Origin: Calycina herbarum | Lineage: Eukaryota > Ascomycota > Leotiomycetes > Helotiales > Pezizellaceae | Length of the DNA: 64,000 nucleotides | NCBI GenBank assembly: GCA_001414485.1 | Contig: LLEY01000079.1 | Location: forward strand, 186,001-250,000 | Direction: 5' to 3' | Part shown: positions 46,341 through 57,721 of the stretch, piece after piece | How the letters are laid out: each line of letters starts with the position of its first letter | Position numbering within the stretch: the first letter of the stretch is position 1 | Notes under the pieces: generated by a model | What the model was told of the DNA's origin: nothing | Seen by the model: only the letters and a program-made list of their open reading frames with translations | Database searches by the model: none | Position numbers and translations under genes: made by a program

Positions 46341-46915
46341 AAGGAATCACTAGAAAACGTTAGTAATACTATCAGGTGTACGATAGGGTACCTAAAGATG
46401 GGGAAAGAAAAAGTATCACTAACTAAGAAGCGACTCGAGCGACGCAGGCAGTGCTATACAAGTTGTTACAACAAGCAGACTCGTCATCATGAATTAAGCC
46501 AAGCTGGGAATCCCACTTATACTCAAGCGTCGACGAAGAGTCGGAAAGGGGAGCTAAGGAGGAGTCAAAGGGTGTAAGTGACCGGATTTGAGATTAGCGA
46601 GTACGGATATCTATAAAGAACGGCGAGAGAAGGGGCAAAGTTGGGCAAGAGAATATTCTACCGTTGCGAGGATATGAAGTCAACATGCCTTCATCTGGAG
46701 CATCGCCGCATAGCCGGTTTAACCACGTTCGGCGGCGAGCGGTGGCCTAACAGTCAGGTTTCGCAACTGAGGGCAAACCTCGAGGGAAGTAAACCATTAT
46801 TTCGATCTTGTACTCTTAGGTATATTTAAGAGCAATACCAACAGCACTTTGCAAGGACTGCTGGTCGGTGATGCAGTTCCCTAGGTAGATAGGCGGATTT
46901 GGCGTAGGTAGGAAC

Positions 46916-47330
46916 TAAACGATTACGCACTCGACATAATCGTTATTAAACGGGATAGAGAAGGACTTCTTAAATTAATACCTGAACTTTATAAAGTCTA
47001 TATAGAAACCTTAGAGCGGTTCAAGCGCGTCCAGACCAGCTTCGAGTCGGAGCCTCGGATTGACAAGTTCTTTGAGAAACCCAAATACCTTAGCACGGTT
47101 GTAGCCATAAAGGCAAGGTCGATAGCAAGGATCCTAGTAGGATATATATACGTATAAGCCGAATATAGAGGGATCGAATACGGTAAAGGTGTAACATTGT
47201 ATAAAATCCGGCTAAGGAGCTATAAGAGGTTTCGAGTCTAAAAAGAGGCAATTAGAATTTAATCCCGAAAATATACAACTGTGAATATCTATACCAGAAG
47301 TAGATATAGCAGATTGCAGGACTAGTAAGT
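46916..47330 (+). pseudogene. Unidentified coding relic
   Basis: A plus-strand frame reads ALDIIVIKRDREGLLKLIPE, ETLERFKRVQTSFESEPRI and LRSYKRFRV, about 135 codons with TAA/TAG breaks compatible with Gln. It is charged and probably helical, without a recognised domain. It is divergently arranged with the 44620-46340 relic and may belong to the same unit. Confidence 0.4.
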
Positions 47331-47336
47331 CGCAAT

Positions 47337-47699
47337 TTAATAGATTAAAAGAAGGCTAGATAAGAAGAAATATAGGGATAGAATAGAGGATCTAAGAGTG
47401 TATATAGGTGGCGGATTGAAGTTGGGGAAGAGGTGAGGAGTGTGTTTGATATCAAAGGTGAGATTAAGTGGGTCGTATAACATCAAGTGATCTCGAGATG
47501 GCGGGGTGCAAACAGGCAAACATCTACAAAAGAAACATAAAAATTGCGAAATCGCAGCGATAAGAAAGATAGCCGGAAACAAAATTGCCCGTGCTATATA
47601 ACCAACCAAAACGAGGCAAATGCCCACCAATATCAACATGTGGGTAGCTATACTGTCAAGTGCGCTCAAGCCAAGAATAAAGCACCGCGAGTATAGCAT
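47337..47699 (-). CDS. Hypothetical small membrane protein (doubtful)
   Basis: An intact 120-codon ORF in less mutated DNA. The N-terminal 60 residues are strongly hydrophobic (ATHMLILVGICLVLVGYIA and ILFPAIFLIAAISQFL), enough for two membrane segments, followed by a Cys/Pro stretch and a Leu-rich tail. No family recognised. AT-rich DNA easily produces such hydrophobic ORFs by chance, so this is weak. Confidence 0.25.
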   Translation of the reverse strand: MLYSRCFILGLSALDSIATHMLILVGICLVLVGYIARAILFPAIFLIAAISQFLCFFCRCLPVCTPPSRDHLMLYDPLNLTFDIKHTPHLFPNFNPPPIYTLRSSILSLYFFLSSLLLIY

Positions 47700-48481
47700 A
47701 GTTTAAGTGTAAAGTAAATGAGGAATTATTAAGGTAATCTATTATAGTCAACGAGGGTAAGCACGACGGATCAAACGAAGTAAAGGGATATAATTCGATC
47801 TTTTAACTTCATTGTATAGGTGGTAACATTCATACAGCATGAATCATGCTGAACCCCACTGTCGGCTTATAATGAACAACAATACTTAATACTCAGTGCT
47901 CGTTACTGTGACAGTATGTCAAAACCTAATATAACGCGTAAGTAATCCCAAGGCATGTTAGGAACCGTCAACGACTTCACAGAATACAAGGATATGCCAA
48001 AATTGCTCGACAATGGGGAATAAACGTTGGGGATATATAGTACAGACCCAAAGGTATTGAGAAAACTTTAAAATAACAAACAAAAAGCTTGAACAAAAGG
48101 AATAATACGCACGGACCATCGCTAGTGTTGGTGTCGAAAAGACAATTAAGGTCTCGGGGTTCTAGATCGCCACATCACAACTCTCACCCCTCCAACATAC
48201 AGCAAAACAAGAAACACTCCTCCAAGAGCGAGGAGATCCTAAAGCATCCATAATCCAACTTTTAGGGCGGGAGAAGGATCGTGTGCGGCCGATCTAGCCA
48301 ACGTGGCTCTACCTTCTTCGTTTGCTTATATCTGTTGTACCACTTCAACGACTCACGAATTGGACGGACGAACGCAACCACACACGTGACAAGACATCAA
48401 AAGGTGGTAAAAGGTGTGGATTCGTTCTCACAGTTCAACCATGTATCGATCTGATATTGCTTAGAGTGGACCTTTTGGTAT
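47700..48481. other. No gene seen
   Basis: Non-RIPped spacer to the left of the inverted LINE copy. Short ORFs only. Confidence 0.45.
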
Positions 48482-51452
48482 TTTATTATTTATTTATTTA
48501 TTTATTTCTATTTAACGTTAGGCGGAGTCTAGATCGCGTGGTCTAGGTCCTAAGAAGTCCTAAAAGAGGGCAAATGACGCTAGGGGGGTGCCCTAGGCTA
48601 TAGAGGGTGTAAACGAGTGAGCTAATTTACAAGAGATAGTTTAAAGAGAAGCTCTACTTTCGGAACAGCTCTTATCCTTAATTAGTTTATAGAGTTAGGG
48701 AAAGACAAAGGAGATATATATAAAAATGTAGAAAAAGAAAGGAGAAGAGAGTTTTAACTATCTTGAGGGATAGATCTTTGTAAAGAACTTGGTCTTAGAA
48801 TAGACCTTATTGAAAAGCTCCTTATAACTAGGTCTGAACAGGAGTTGAGGATTTCTCTCTGCCTTAGCTAATAGCCTTAGCTCTTTGTTCTTTGTAAGCC
48901 TGTAGAAGAGTAGGTGGAATTGTGCTTTAGCCTTTTTATATTTATAATTCCTAGATTCTAGTAACGTGTTAAGGTAGTGGAATCGAAGGTGGTATACTAT
49001 AAAGTCTTCGTAACCAGTACGAGCTGTAATAAGCTAAGCTAGGACCTCTCTTAGTAGCTGGAGAGTTCTAGGTTTCGAGAGCTAGGAAGTAAGACCTAGC
49101 CTCTTATAGATATCCGGGAGTGTTGTCTACCAAAGCTTGTTCACGAGCTTAACCCCTGTCTCTTTAACTTCTCTCTTAAGTATAGTAGTATAGAGTAAAG
49201 AAGGGCTAGGAGGGGGTGTTCGAGCCGCTTTCCCTATAGCTTTGTTAGCAATTTCATTCCCTTGAATTCCTATATAACTAGGGCACTACCGTGTCTAGAT
49301 CTTCCCTAGGTATAGCTAAGTAAAGTCGAATACCTTATTAAAGGTTTCTTATAAGGTGCTATAGGATCGGTGGGTTAGCTGTAGTATAGCTTTAAGGTTA
49401 TTAAGGCAAATCTAGCACTTTGTAGCCGAGGACTAAAAAGGGGATGCGAGGGTAAGCTTAAGACTGTGTAAGGCAGCTCTCGCTTCTATATCGTATATTT
49501 CTAAGGTTTTGCTAAAAGGGAAGAGCTTTGTATTTAAAACAACCCCTCCTCTTATAAGGCATACGCCTCCTCCTGTGTTTTTATCGTCTAAGCGAGAGCC
49601 GTCGGTAAATATAACTAGGTCTGTAGGCGGAACAGAGGCAAGGAATTCAAGGAATTCGGCTTTGTAAGAGTCTTTATTACTGCTAGGGCTCGGGCTAGCT
49701 ACCTTGAGAAGGCGGGCTTAGCGGTTGAACCCTCTACTCTACGGGGGGTCTTAAATTAGATCGACTTCTTCTGAAGAGGGGAGAGGTTTAAAAGAGCAGT
49801 AAATAAGCCTAGCCTTTAAGCAAGGGTTATTTATATATTGCTTAAGCGGGTGTGTTGAGTTAAGTTATCGAGTTCTAGCCTTAAAAGCTCTGCTTTTTAC
49901 TATAAGAGTAATTTCAGCGGCTAGGAGGCTAGATTCTATAAGGAGTACCGAGGTAGGAGTGGTTTTATAGACTAGGAGGATGATCCTAGTATACTTTATA
50001 ACTACTCTATCTAGGAGAGTTAGGTAGCAGCCGATCCGGTTATTTATAGTACCTGCTTAGCCTGTTTTTATACGACTAGGGTACCAGGTCTCGTGCCTAA
50101 AATAGGCGATTAAGAGGATATAAGCAGTAACTGCTTATTTTAGTAGATACGAGAGGGATCCTCTTACTATGTTTATAGTTCCTTTAAGAGTATTAGCTAT
50201 AAGTGTAGCCTTACTAGCTATTCTTTTAACGTAACTATAAAAGGTGAGGCGAGGGTCGAAGAATATACTAAGCTACTAGAGTTCCTATATAGGCTCTATT
50301 ATCTTTCCTTTAACTATAATAGTAGGAGGGAGCTAGATGCCTCTCCTTCTTTGTTTCCTTTTATAAGAGAAGTAGATAAGTTCTGATTTTTTAGTATTAA
50401 AGGTAATACCCTTATCTATACCCTACTTAAGTACGCTTACTACCTACTTTACTAGGTCTTTGACATTCCCTGCCTTTAAAGACCTAAAAGTAAGTAATCT
50501 AATGTCGTCAGCGTAGCTAAATCTCTATACTACTAGAAGAGAGCTAACTCCTAATCTGAAGAGGGGCTGGATATAGAGTATAAAGAGGATCGGTAAGATA
50601 GGCGAGCCTTATAGAAGGCTATACTAAAGCGAGGTAGCGTTGCCTACTTCTCTATCAAGCTTTACTTTTACTAATCTATTAGTTAAGAAAGAGGAGACCT
50701 ATTCTACGAAGTAATACAGCTATCCTTACTCTCTTAACCTTTTAATTAGGCGGCTAGGGAGTACTACGTTAAAGGCGCCCTTAATATCAAGTATAAGAAG
50801 GTAGGCTTCCTACTTGTCTATAAGAGCTAACTTAATATCGAAGGTAAGATAGGTAGTAAGGTCTATGGCAGCTCTTAGTAGAAGAGCCTCGAACTGGTTC
50901 TGCCCTAGAATAGAGTGCTTAATAGCTATCTAAGAGACTCGCTTAGCGAGGAGCCTTTTAAGCCCTTTTCTAAGGACCGAGAGTAGAGTAATTAGCCGGT
51001 ATACTCGAGGGGAGGACTTGTCTTTCTTATTAGGTTTTAGGATAATAGCGACGACGGCGGATCGGAAGATCTTTGAGTAGAAGCCTATCTCTATATAGCC
51101 TCTAAATAGTAGGAAGATAAGGTTCGAGATCTATAGCTAGGCTACTTTGAGGACCCCTGTTACTAGCTCGTCTTCTCCTGGTACGGTTGAAGCTTTACTA
51201 AGGATCGATTTCTTAACCTCGTGTAAAGTAAGGTCTGCTTACGAGAGGGCCTGAGTAGAGGCGGTTGGGGTATTAAATGGTATATCCTCAACTTCGGCCT
51301 TATTTATAAGCAGCTCCTGTACGAGGATCTTCTGCTTCTCCTGAGTAGTAAAGCCTAGCTGACCTGCTGAGTCTCTTAAGGGGGGAGACTTGTATATTCC
51401 AGTGCTCTAGTGCCACTTACAAATCTTAAAGACGTCTTTGCTCTTCGTAGCC
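48482..51452 (-). mobile_element. 5'-truncated LINE copy, inverted relative to the first
   Basis: This minus-strand sequence matches about 41520-44482 of the full-length LINE, from its AAATA tail (left, near 48485) up to the ggctacgaag segment (right), where similarity stops abruptly at 51452. It contains most of the reverse transcriptase, the RNase H and the C-terminal region. Its catalytic box still reads YADD (about 50502-50516), whereas the full-length copy has YAND. RIP stops are frequent all the same. Truncation at the 5' side is typical of target-primed insertion. I could not find a clear target duplication. Confidence 0.88.
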
Positions 51453-52424
51453 GGTGAAAGATGTATATTTATTATGCCTTGTAGTTTGATCAGTGCCTCT
51501 CTGTTTTTTTTCGGTTCAGGTTTTGTTTAAATATATAGTAAAGTTAGAGCATGTTCCTTCTACGCTGGAACCTTTACAACGCTTTTCCCTTGTGTTTCGC
51601 CTCCCAAGTTTAAGAGAAAGAGGAGGACAAATTCTCTTTCTCTACGTCTCTTCCACAGTTTGCTCCTTAAGCCCACGATTGCCAACCAGCCAACTGCTCT
51701 CTACGCACTCTTCGTGGACCGACATGCGCCTCCGTCCTCTCGGGCTATATAGACAGTGTTATATAGAGCAATGAATCACCATCCTCCTTCTATCGCTGCC
51801 ATTATATGCCTCGCCCCAGGGGTTTGACCCCCCTTCGCGATACCCTGCCACATCTCTGCTACTCCAGCAGGGCCGACCATGCCTCGCAGGATTTGCGTAG
51901 AGCATACCCCTAGCCAGGCAGCATACTCTATGTGTTTCCATCCCACTAACCAAAGCGAAGCTTCTGTTTTCCCTACACGCCTCCAATCCCCAGCTTTCTG
52001 TCAGCCCAGTCCCTGAGCCCCGTTTGTACAAAGTGAGCCGGCCTTTCTGTCTTGTATGTTGTGAAATCGCGTTTCTAGGCGTATAGGCAAAGAGAGGGCT
52101 AGCATCGTATTCGCAAGAGATTCGTGAATTGTTGTCGGGCCTATATCTACAGCGGTTTTTCCCTGCCTATACCGAGCTATTCTTAAGAGCATCCTTCTAC
52201 CTAAGCAGGGGAGTTAAGAGAATAGGAGAGACCTCTATCTAAACCATTTCCCTCTATCTATCCCTCCCCGTTCGTACAAGATCCTAGCTCTTCACCGTCC
52301 CTTCTAGGCTCATCCACCCACATAGTATATAACCCTCCTTTGCCCTCCCTTCTTTAACAGACGCTCTGTTTTCTTCTTCGTATAGGTCGACCGTTGTAGG
52401 AGGAAGGCTGTACTCATCAGTTCT
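51453..52424. other. No gene recognised; non-RIPped spacer
   Basis: Ordinary base composition. ORFs at 51493-51774 (+) and 51759-52031 (-) lack protein-like character. A TA(T)ATA-containing, pyrimidine-rich stretch at about 52325-52380 could be an old promoter for the relic that follows. Confidence 0.45.
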
Positions 52425-52853
52425 ATGGCAGGAACCTATACTAACTAGCATGCCCCTATTTTTGCCGATCGTGAAAACTCTGCAAATGCCGCCCTAGAGG
52501 TGCCCTATCCGCCCGATGTAGTCAGTGCTGCTTAGAAATCCGACCGCGTAGATGTCGAAGATGTACCTAGTCGTAAGGCAGGGAATTGGACGGTTAGGTG
52601 GTTTTTAAATACTAGTAGCGTTGGCTGCTATTCCTCTGTTCTAGTGAGGCCACGTCGCGATACCCTCGCTGGATCACTACAACGCCCTCCACCAGCTCTA
52701 ACTGAGTTGCGAGAGTATCTCTTAGGCTCTGGGATCATATTGCTTTCGCTCAATTCCAGGTTCGTAGCCAGCGCCACGGACAGGCAGAGATTTCGACTTT
52801 GCTGGCCAGTAGATCCTGTTATTATTAGTGTCTTATACTTCGCTAGCTTATAA
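52425..52853 (+). pseudogene. Unidentified coding relic with two Gln-to-stop changes
   Basis: ATG 52425 (MAGTYTN) to TAA 52851-52853 gives a 142-codon frame with TAG at codon 8 and again near codon 38, both fitting CAG. The open final part starts at 52644. Readable segments are ENSANAALEVPYPPDVVSAA and DVEDVPSRKAGNWTVRWFLN. Family unknown. It abuts the truncated edge of the chromovirus fragment at about 52856, so its 3' end may be lost. Confidence 0.4.
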
Positions 52854-53381
52854 CCTAATTTTATTTAATTATAGGTATATAGCGCTTATAGCTATATTTA
52901 AGGCATCTGTTTTAATCTATATACTATAATCTCTAGTCTTAAGCTCGGCGTTCGTAAGTCTAATTTTATTAAGTAAAGCTACTTCTTTCTAAACAGTAGT
53001 ATTAACCTGTCTCTTCCTTTTAGAGTCTTTCTTCTTACTATACTTATTTACTCTATAGCTAGAGAGGCTATAGTTATAACATAAGTTCTACTCGTATTAA
53101 CGATTTCGCTTCTTCTAGAAAAGTTCTCCTTTCTCTAGAAAGGTTCTTTTCTATATAGCGTTCGCCTTCTTACTATATTTGTTAGCGTAGGTGTGTTTCT
53201 ACTTCTCTAACCTCTTACTCTTCTCCTCGTGTCTAGGGTTGCTTTATCTAAATTTATATAAACAGTTGTCTAGCTAGACTACCTCTTCTATTATACCTAT
53301 AATTGTTTAAAACTATAAGTTTTATTTAGCTATCTCTTTATAAATATAGACTTTTAATCTTTTATAAAAGAGTTCTATAAT

Positions 53382-53575
53382 TGTGACGGTTATAGTTACG
53401 AAGGCTGGATGTCATATGTTCGCTTAGATGCACGTTAGTACTAGCGTACGCACTAGCGTTGTAGGACTTGTATTTAGTTCCCGGTTCTCTCGAGCTCTTC
53501 TGCTCTCCTCGTCTTTTGTCCTAAGAATAGAGTGTTGTTTATTCTGCCTTTGTCTACTAAAGCACGTCTGTCATA
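53382..53575 (+). repeat. 5' LTR of gag-only element
   Basis: 194 bp. It differs from the 3' LTR at about seven positions, all C/T or G/A. Confidence 0.9.
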
Positions 53576-53799
53576 TTACAAAAGACCCTTAGTTGAGGCT
53601 AAGTAATCCTAGGTCCACGTCTACGTTTATATCCACGATTCCAGGTCCTTGATCTTACGTTCCTTAATTCCACGAATACCCACGATTCACCACTTATCTT
53701 GTACGTAAGAACACGTCTATAGTATACGTCTAAGTACGAATTCTACGAAACCTTCTTTCTTTCTTTCTTTCTTTTCCACTCTTTACGATAGATCCTCTT

Positions 53800-54839
53800 C
53801 AAATTCAGTCTGCTATTGCCGAGTTACAAGCCGAAGTCCAGCGTTAGCGGGACGAGATTAGCTTACAGCGAGACGAAATTCACTTACTTCGATCATCTAC
53901 AAAAGCGACCGCTAAGCCAAAAGCCTCTCTTCCAGATCCAGACAAATTTACTAGTTAGACATACAAGTTCGACACTTGGCTTCCATCTATCCAAGCAAAG
54001 CTACGAGTCGACGGCACAGCAATAGGAGATGCTACAGCATAATTCTATTACGTCTACCTTAACCTTGACTCTCACGTTTAAGCCATGGTCCTTCTACAAC
54101 TCTCTTAAGCTAAACATATGCAAAGCTAGGACTACTAGACAATTCTCAAGCAACTCGCACATGTATACAACAATCCAAACAAGGTTTAAGAGGCTGAAGA
54201 CAAGCTTTACGCTCTTAAGCAGAATGCCGACTCAATCCCTGCTTACATCGCCAAGTTTGAGCGTATCCTTTACAAAGCAAGAGGACAGGACTAGCCAGAT
54301 GTTAACAAGATCTCCACTTTTAGGAATAGCCTTAGTTCTACTCTTCGCGAACGACTTTCTCAACAGCTCAACCTGCCTCGCGATTACCCTACATTTATAC
54401 GCGTCGTTCAGCAATTAGCTAGTCGCTCTTCTTCTTCTTCTTCTATGCCGCCTTTTCAATCCCACTCCTCTAGTAACCGCAATCACGAACCAATAGACCT
54501 AAATGCTATTAGCATCAATACCATCGAAACATCCTCTTCACCACCAACACGAGCACGTTCTATTTCTCCTAAACGTAGAGATCAATATAGAGCTGAAGGC
54601 AGATGTGTACGATGTAGCTCTTTGGAACACTAGGTTAACGATTACAAATTACGTCCGTATTCGCCAAAACCAGGAATGCCAGTACGAAAGCAGGTAGCAA
54701 GACCGGGCAGATTAACAGACCTAGAAAGGGCAGCTATTACAGCTATCAAAGACAATGATTACAAAGTGGATTCGGACGATCCAGACCATCCCGATACTTA
54801 GCAAAAGGGTATTTTTCATAATTAGTTAGTCGGAATTTT
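53800..54839 (+). pseudogene. Gag of the non-autonomous LTR element, dead
   Basis: One frame reads from about 53800 (IQSAIAELQAEVQR) through KFTS*TYKFDTWLPSIQAKL, NNPNKV*EAEDKLYALKQNA, SIPAYIAKFERILYKARG and STFRNSLSSTLRERLSQQLN, the order typical of a Ty3/gypsy-type capsid domain. A Ser-rich linker (54421-54446) and a CCHC-like knuckle CVRCSSLEH*VNDYKLRP at about 54607-54660 follow; the last Cys is Tyr and a Trp is lost. About ten stops are of RIP type. The frame ends near the polypurine tract, leaving no space for pol. Confidence 0.8.
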
Positions 54840-54877
54840 CAACGCTCGGGGCGAGCTCTTTTCAAAGGGGGGGGTAG

Positions 54878-55071
54878 TGTGACGGTTATAGTCACGAAGG
54901 CTGGATGTCACATGTTCGCTTAGATGCACGCTAGTACTAGCGTACGCACTAGCGTTGCAGGACTTGTATTTAGTTCCCGGTTCTCTCGAGCTCTTCTGCT
55001 CTCCTCGTCTTTTGTCCTAAGAATAGAGTGTTGTTTGTTCTGCCTTTGTCTACTGAAGCACGTCTGTCACA
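54878..55071 (+). repeat. 3' LTR of gag-only element
   Basis: 194 bp, ending CTGTCACA and followed by the ATAAT duplication. It is less mutated than the 5' LTR. Confidence 0.9.
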
Positions 55072-56149
55072 ATAATAGTGATAGTATCCTATTCTAACTT
55101 CGTTCTATAACGTTAGAATTTATTAGCGTAGTCTATTACTAATCTAGTTTAGTATAAATCTAAAAGCTTATATATAGTAGTTTAGATTATATCGAAGTCT
55201 CTAAAGACTTTTCTAATAGTTGCTTTAAATCTCCTCTAAGATTTAAATATAATCTTAGTTAATTCTATCTTTCTATCTTTATTCTTATTCTTAAAGAAAT
55301 CTTTTAAATATAGCTAAGCCTATTCTAATACTAATTCTCTTAAGTAGGAGATAGCAAAGATAGTTCATAAGTTATAATTGCCTTTAAACTTATCTAAGTT
55401 AAAATTAAAGTAGATATCTATTTAAAGAAGGAACGAGTTAAGTTCTTTATACTTCTTATAATATATATCTAATATCTTAACTTTAATAGACTTAAGTACT
55501 TCGACCTTATAAGGCTTAGAGGCGTCTATTATACTAACATTGTCGTTATTCCTAGCTGATTATATACTAGTAGGTGTTCCTCTAGTAGTACTTCTAGATA
55601 TTCTTATAACGTTAACTTAACTAGTATTTAGGCTAGTAGCAGCGGCGGCGGCGGGGGTTACTAGAGCTATAGCGACTAGACTTCTAAGCAGGTACTTAAA
55701 GTGTAATAAAACCCTATATAAACTAAACAAAGGTAACTAAGTCTCGAAGGTTAGTATGTAGGTAAGAAGTATAGATATACTAGATTATTTACTTAGAAGT
55801 GAACTCGTTACTTATATTAAAGATATTAAATAAGATAATAAGATTAATAACTAAAGTTAAGTACGAAGCTCCTATCTAATAGCAGACGTGCTAGTCTTAT
55901 ATAGAACCTTCGTTTATATTAGAGTCCTGTTCTATAAGAGTTCTAAAGATAGAGTCCGACTCTAATTCCAGAGCTCTAAGAAACTAGACTCTATTATCTA
56001 ACTACTTCTATCTACGTTACGTAATATAACTGTAATAAGATCCATAGATTACGTGTTTTAATACTCTTAATCCTCTTTCCTTTTCTAAGTTCTAATAGTG
56101 CTTGCTCTGTTAGAGCGTCGCCTAGGCTTTACTAGTTATATACTAATAT

Positions 56150-56815
56150 ATAATTCGTAATATATAAGTATAAAATAGCTAAGACCTAATTCTATCTACT
56201 CTTTTATAGGCTAGTAAATAACAAAGACTTAATACTATTAGCTAAGACTAAAAGAAACCTTTAACTTCTCTTTAGTTCTTACTATAAGAAACTCTTTAGT
56301 AAGGTCTACTCTAAGACCGAGTTCTATACTAAGATCTATTCTATAAGATAGCTTAACTCTTATTTCTTTTTCTTTCTCTTATATTTATATATCTTCTTTA
56401 TTTTTCTCTAATTCTAAAAACTAATTAAGAATAAGAGCTGTTCTAGAAGTAGAGCTTCTCTTTAAACCGTCTCTTATAAATTAGCTCTCTCGTTTATACT
56501 CTCTATAGTCTAGAGTACCTCTCTAGTGTTATTTACTCTCTTTTAAAACTCTTTTAAGATTTAGCTTACACGTGTGACAGTTATAGTTACAAGGGCTACT
56601 AGATATCACATGTTCGCTTAGATGCACGCTAGTACTAGCGTACGCACTAGCGCGGATAACTTGTATTTAGTTCCCGGTTCTCTCGAGCTCTTCTGCTCTC
56701 CTCGTCTTTTGTTCTAAGAATAGAATGTTATTTATTCTAAGTCTTATCTAAAGCACGTCTATTATAACGCGAGCTATTCTCCGCTTGACGTTAAATAGTA
56801 ATAAATAAATAAATA
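56150..56815 (+). mobile_element. LINE 3' fragment, with a nested solo LTR
   Basis: About 470 bp, excluding the nested LTR, match 44030-44482 of the full-length LINE: the end of ORF2, the 3' UTR (aagtagagcttctctttaaa) and the AAATA tail at 56795-56815. The left edge is approximate. It is a 5'-truncated copy, strongly RIPped. Confidence 0.75.
56573..56766 (+). repeat. Solo LTR of the gag-only family
   Basis: 194 bp, matching the LTRs at 53382 and 54878 (shared gttcgcttagatgcacgc and ctctcgagctcttctgctct blocks). It is flanked by ACACG on the left and ACGCG on the right. The intact LINE has ACGCG at the same place, so the left duplication has a G-to-A change. It probably formed by LTR-LTR recombination. 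Confidence 0.85.
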
Positions 56816-57721
56816 AATATATATATTATATTATTATTCTTAATCGATTATTATAATTTAACAGCTTTAGAGAAAGAGTGTAATTAAAAGTATATAAGAG
56901 TCTAATACTATTAAAGAGCTCTTACTAGAAAGACGTACTTCTAGAGTCTTTAAGCTAGCTTTTACTAAAGCTCTTATATTAATTATAACCTTCTTTAGTA
57001 GTAATATATTAGTAGTAAGAGAGAGAGCCTTTTTAGAGGTTTTTTTAGTAGCTTTTTTAGCTTTAGTATTACGATCTATAACTAAAGGCAAAGGTATAAG
57101 AGTATATATATATATATTTAAGAATTTAAAGCTATAGTTCTATTTATAAGAGTAATAGAGGTTATATACCTAGTAAAAAGAGGTTGCTAACTAACTATAA
57201 GAAGCCTTTTAGTACCTGTACTCTCGTTATAGATCTAATATATCCTTATTACCAAGGCGGTTCCCAAGGTCACGTGCTTGTCGCGTGTATTCTTCTAGGT
57301 TATAGACCAGCGTTATAATATTTAGAAGATGTTTTAGATATCTCTAGCCTAGGGCTTTATAAGTATATATTCCTAGTTATATTAGAGTATTAAAAGTATT
57401 AAGAATAAAGAGTATAAAGTAATAAGTGGTTATTTAGCTAATATTTCTCTACGAGCTTCTAGCTACGATTAAAATACGTAAAACGCTTAGATTATAAAAA
57501 AAGTAGGCAAATTCAAGCTTAACTCGCAACTGACTGTATATATAGGTTCTTCATTGGTTTGTATTTCAATATTCAAACAAAATTTAGTAACGACTTTGAG
57601 CAAGAGTTACTAACTCACGTGCACATTTCACCTTTCCCGTTAAACGACATAAACTCATATACACCTCAACAACGCAAACCAACCAATAACTACAACCTCA
57701 GCCTCGCCATCAACACCAAAA
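56816..57721. other. Edge of RIP compartment and hydrolase promoter region
   Basis: Up to about 57480 the DNA is TA-rich and RIP-like. An open minus-strand Lys-rich stretch at 56867-57091 is probably composition-driven. From about 57500 the composition is normal. A TATA-like TGTATATATAGG lies at 57535-57546, and an ATTGGT (reverse CCAAT) follows at about 57552. Both are upstream of the hydrolase start at 57722. Confidence 0.5.

Larger units (their letters stand above)
53382..55071 (+). mobile_element. Gag-only (non-autonomous) LTR retrotransposon
   Basis: The element is 1690 bp with 194-bp LTRs (53382-53575 and 54878-55071; TGTGACGG...CTGTCACA) and a 5-bp target duplication ATAAT (53377-53381, 55072-55076). 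Between the LTRs is one gag frame, then a polypurine tract (aaaggggggggtag) directly at the 3' LTR. No protease, reverse transcriptase or integrase is present, so it would have depended on enzymes from another element, like the TR-GAG class described in plants. A solo LTR of the same family is at 56573-56766. It inserted into the minus-strand chromovirus gag. Confidence 0.9.
52856..56040 (-). mobile_element. Chromovirus fragment (gag and 5' LTR), minus strand, split by another element
   Basis: Positions 52856-53381 and 55077-55701 are the reverse complement of gag (including the CCHC region near 53000-53110), continuous once the 1690-bp gag-only element is removed. The 5' LTR starts at 55702. 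R/U5 and the primer segment (cttctaagcaggtactt, 55681-55697) match the complete chromovirus. The U3 is of the variant type seen at 509-954, and its outer end near 56040 is approximate. The pol region is absent to the left of 52856. Heavily RIPped. Confidence 0.78.
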
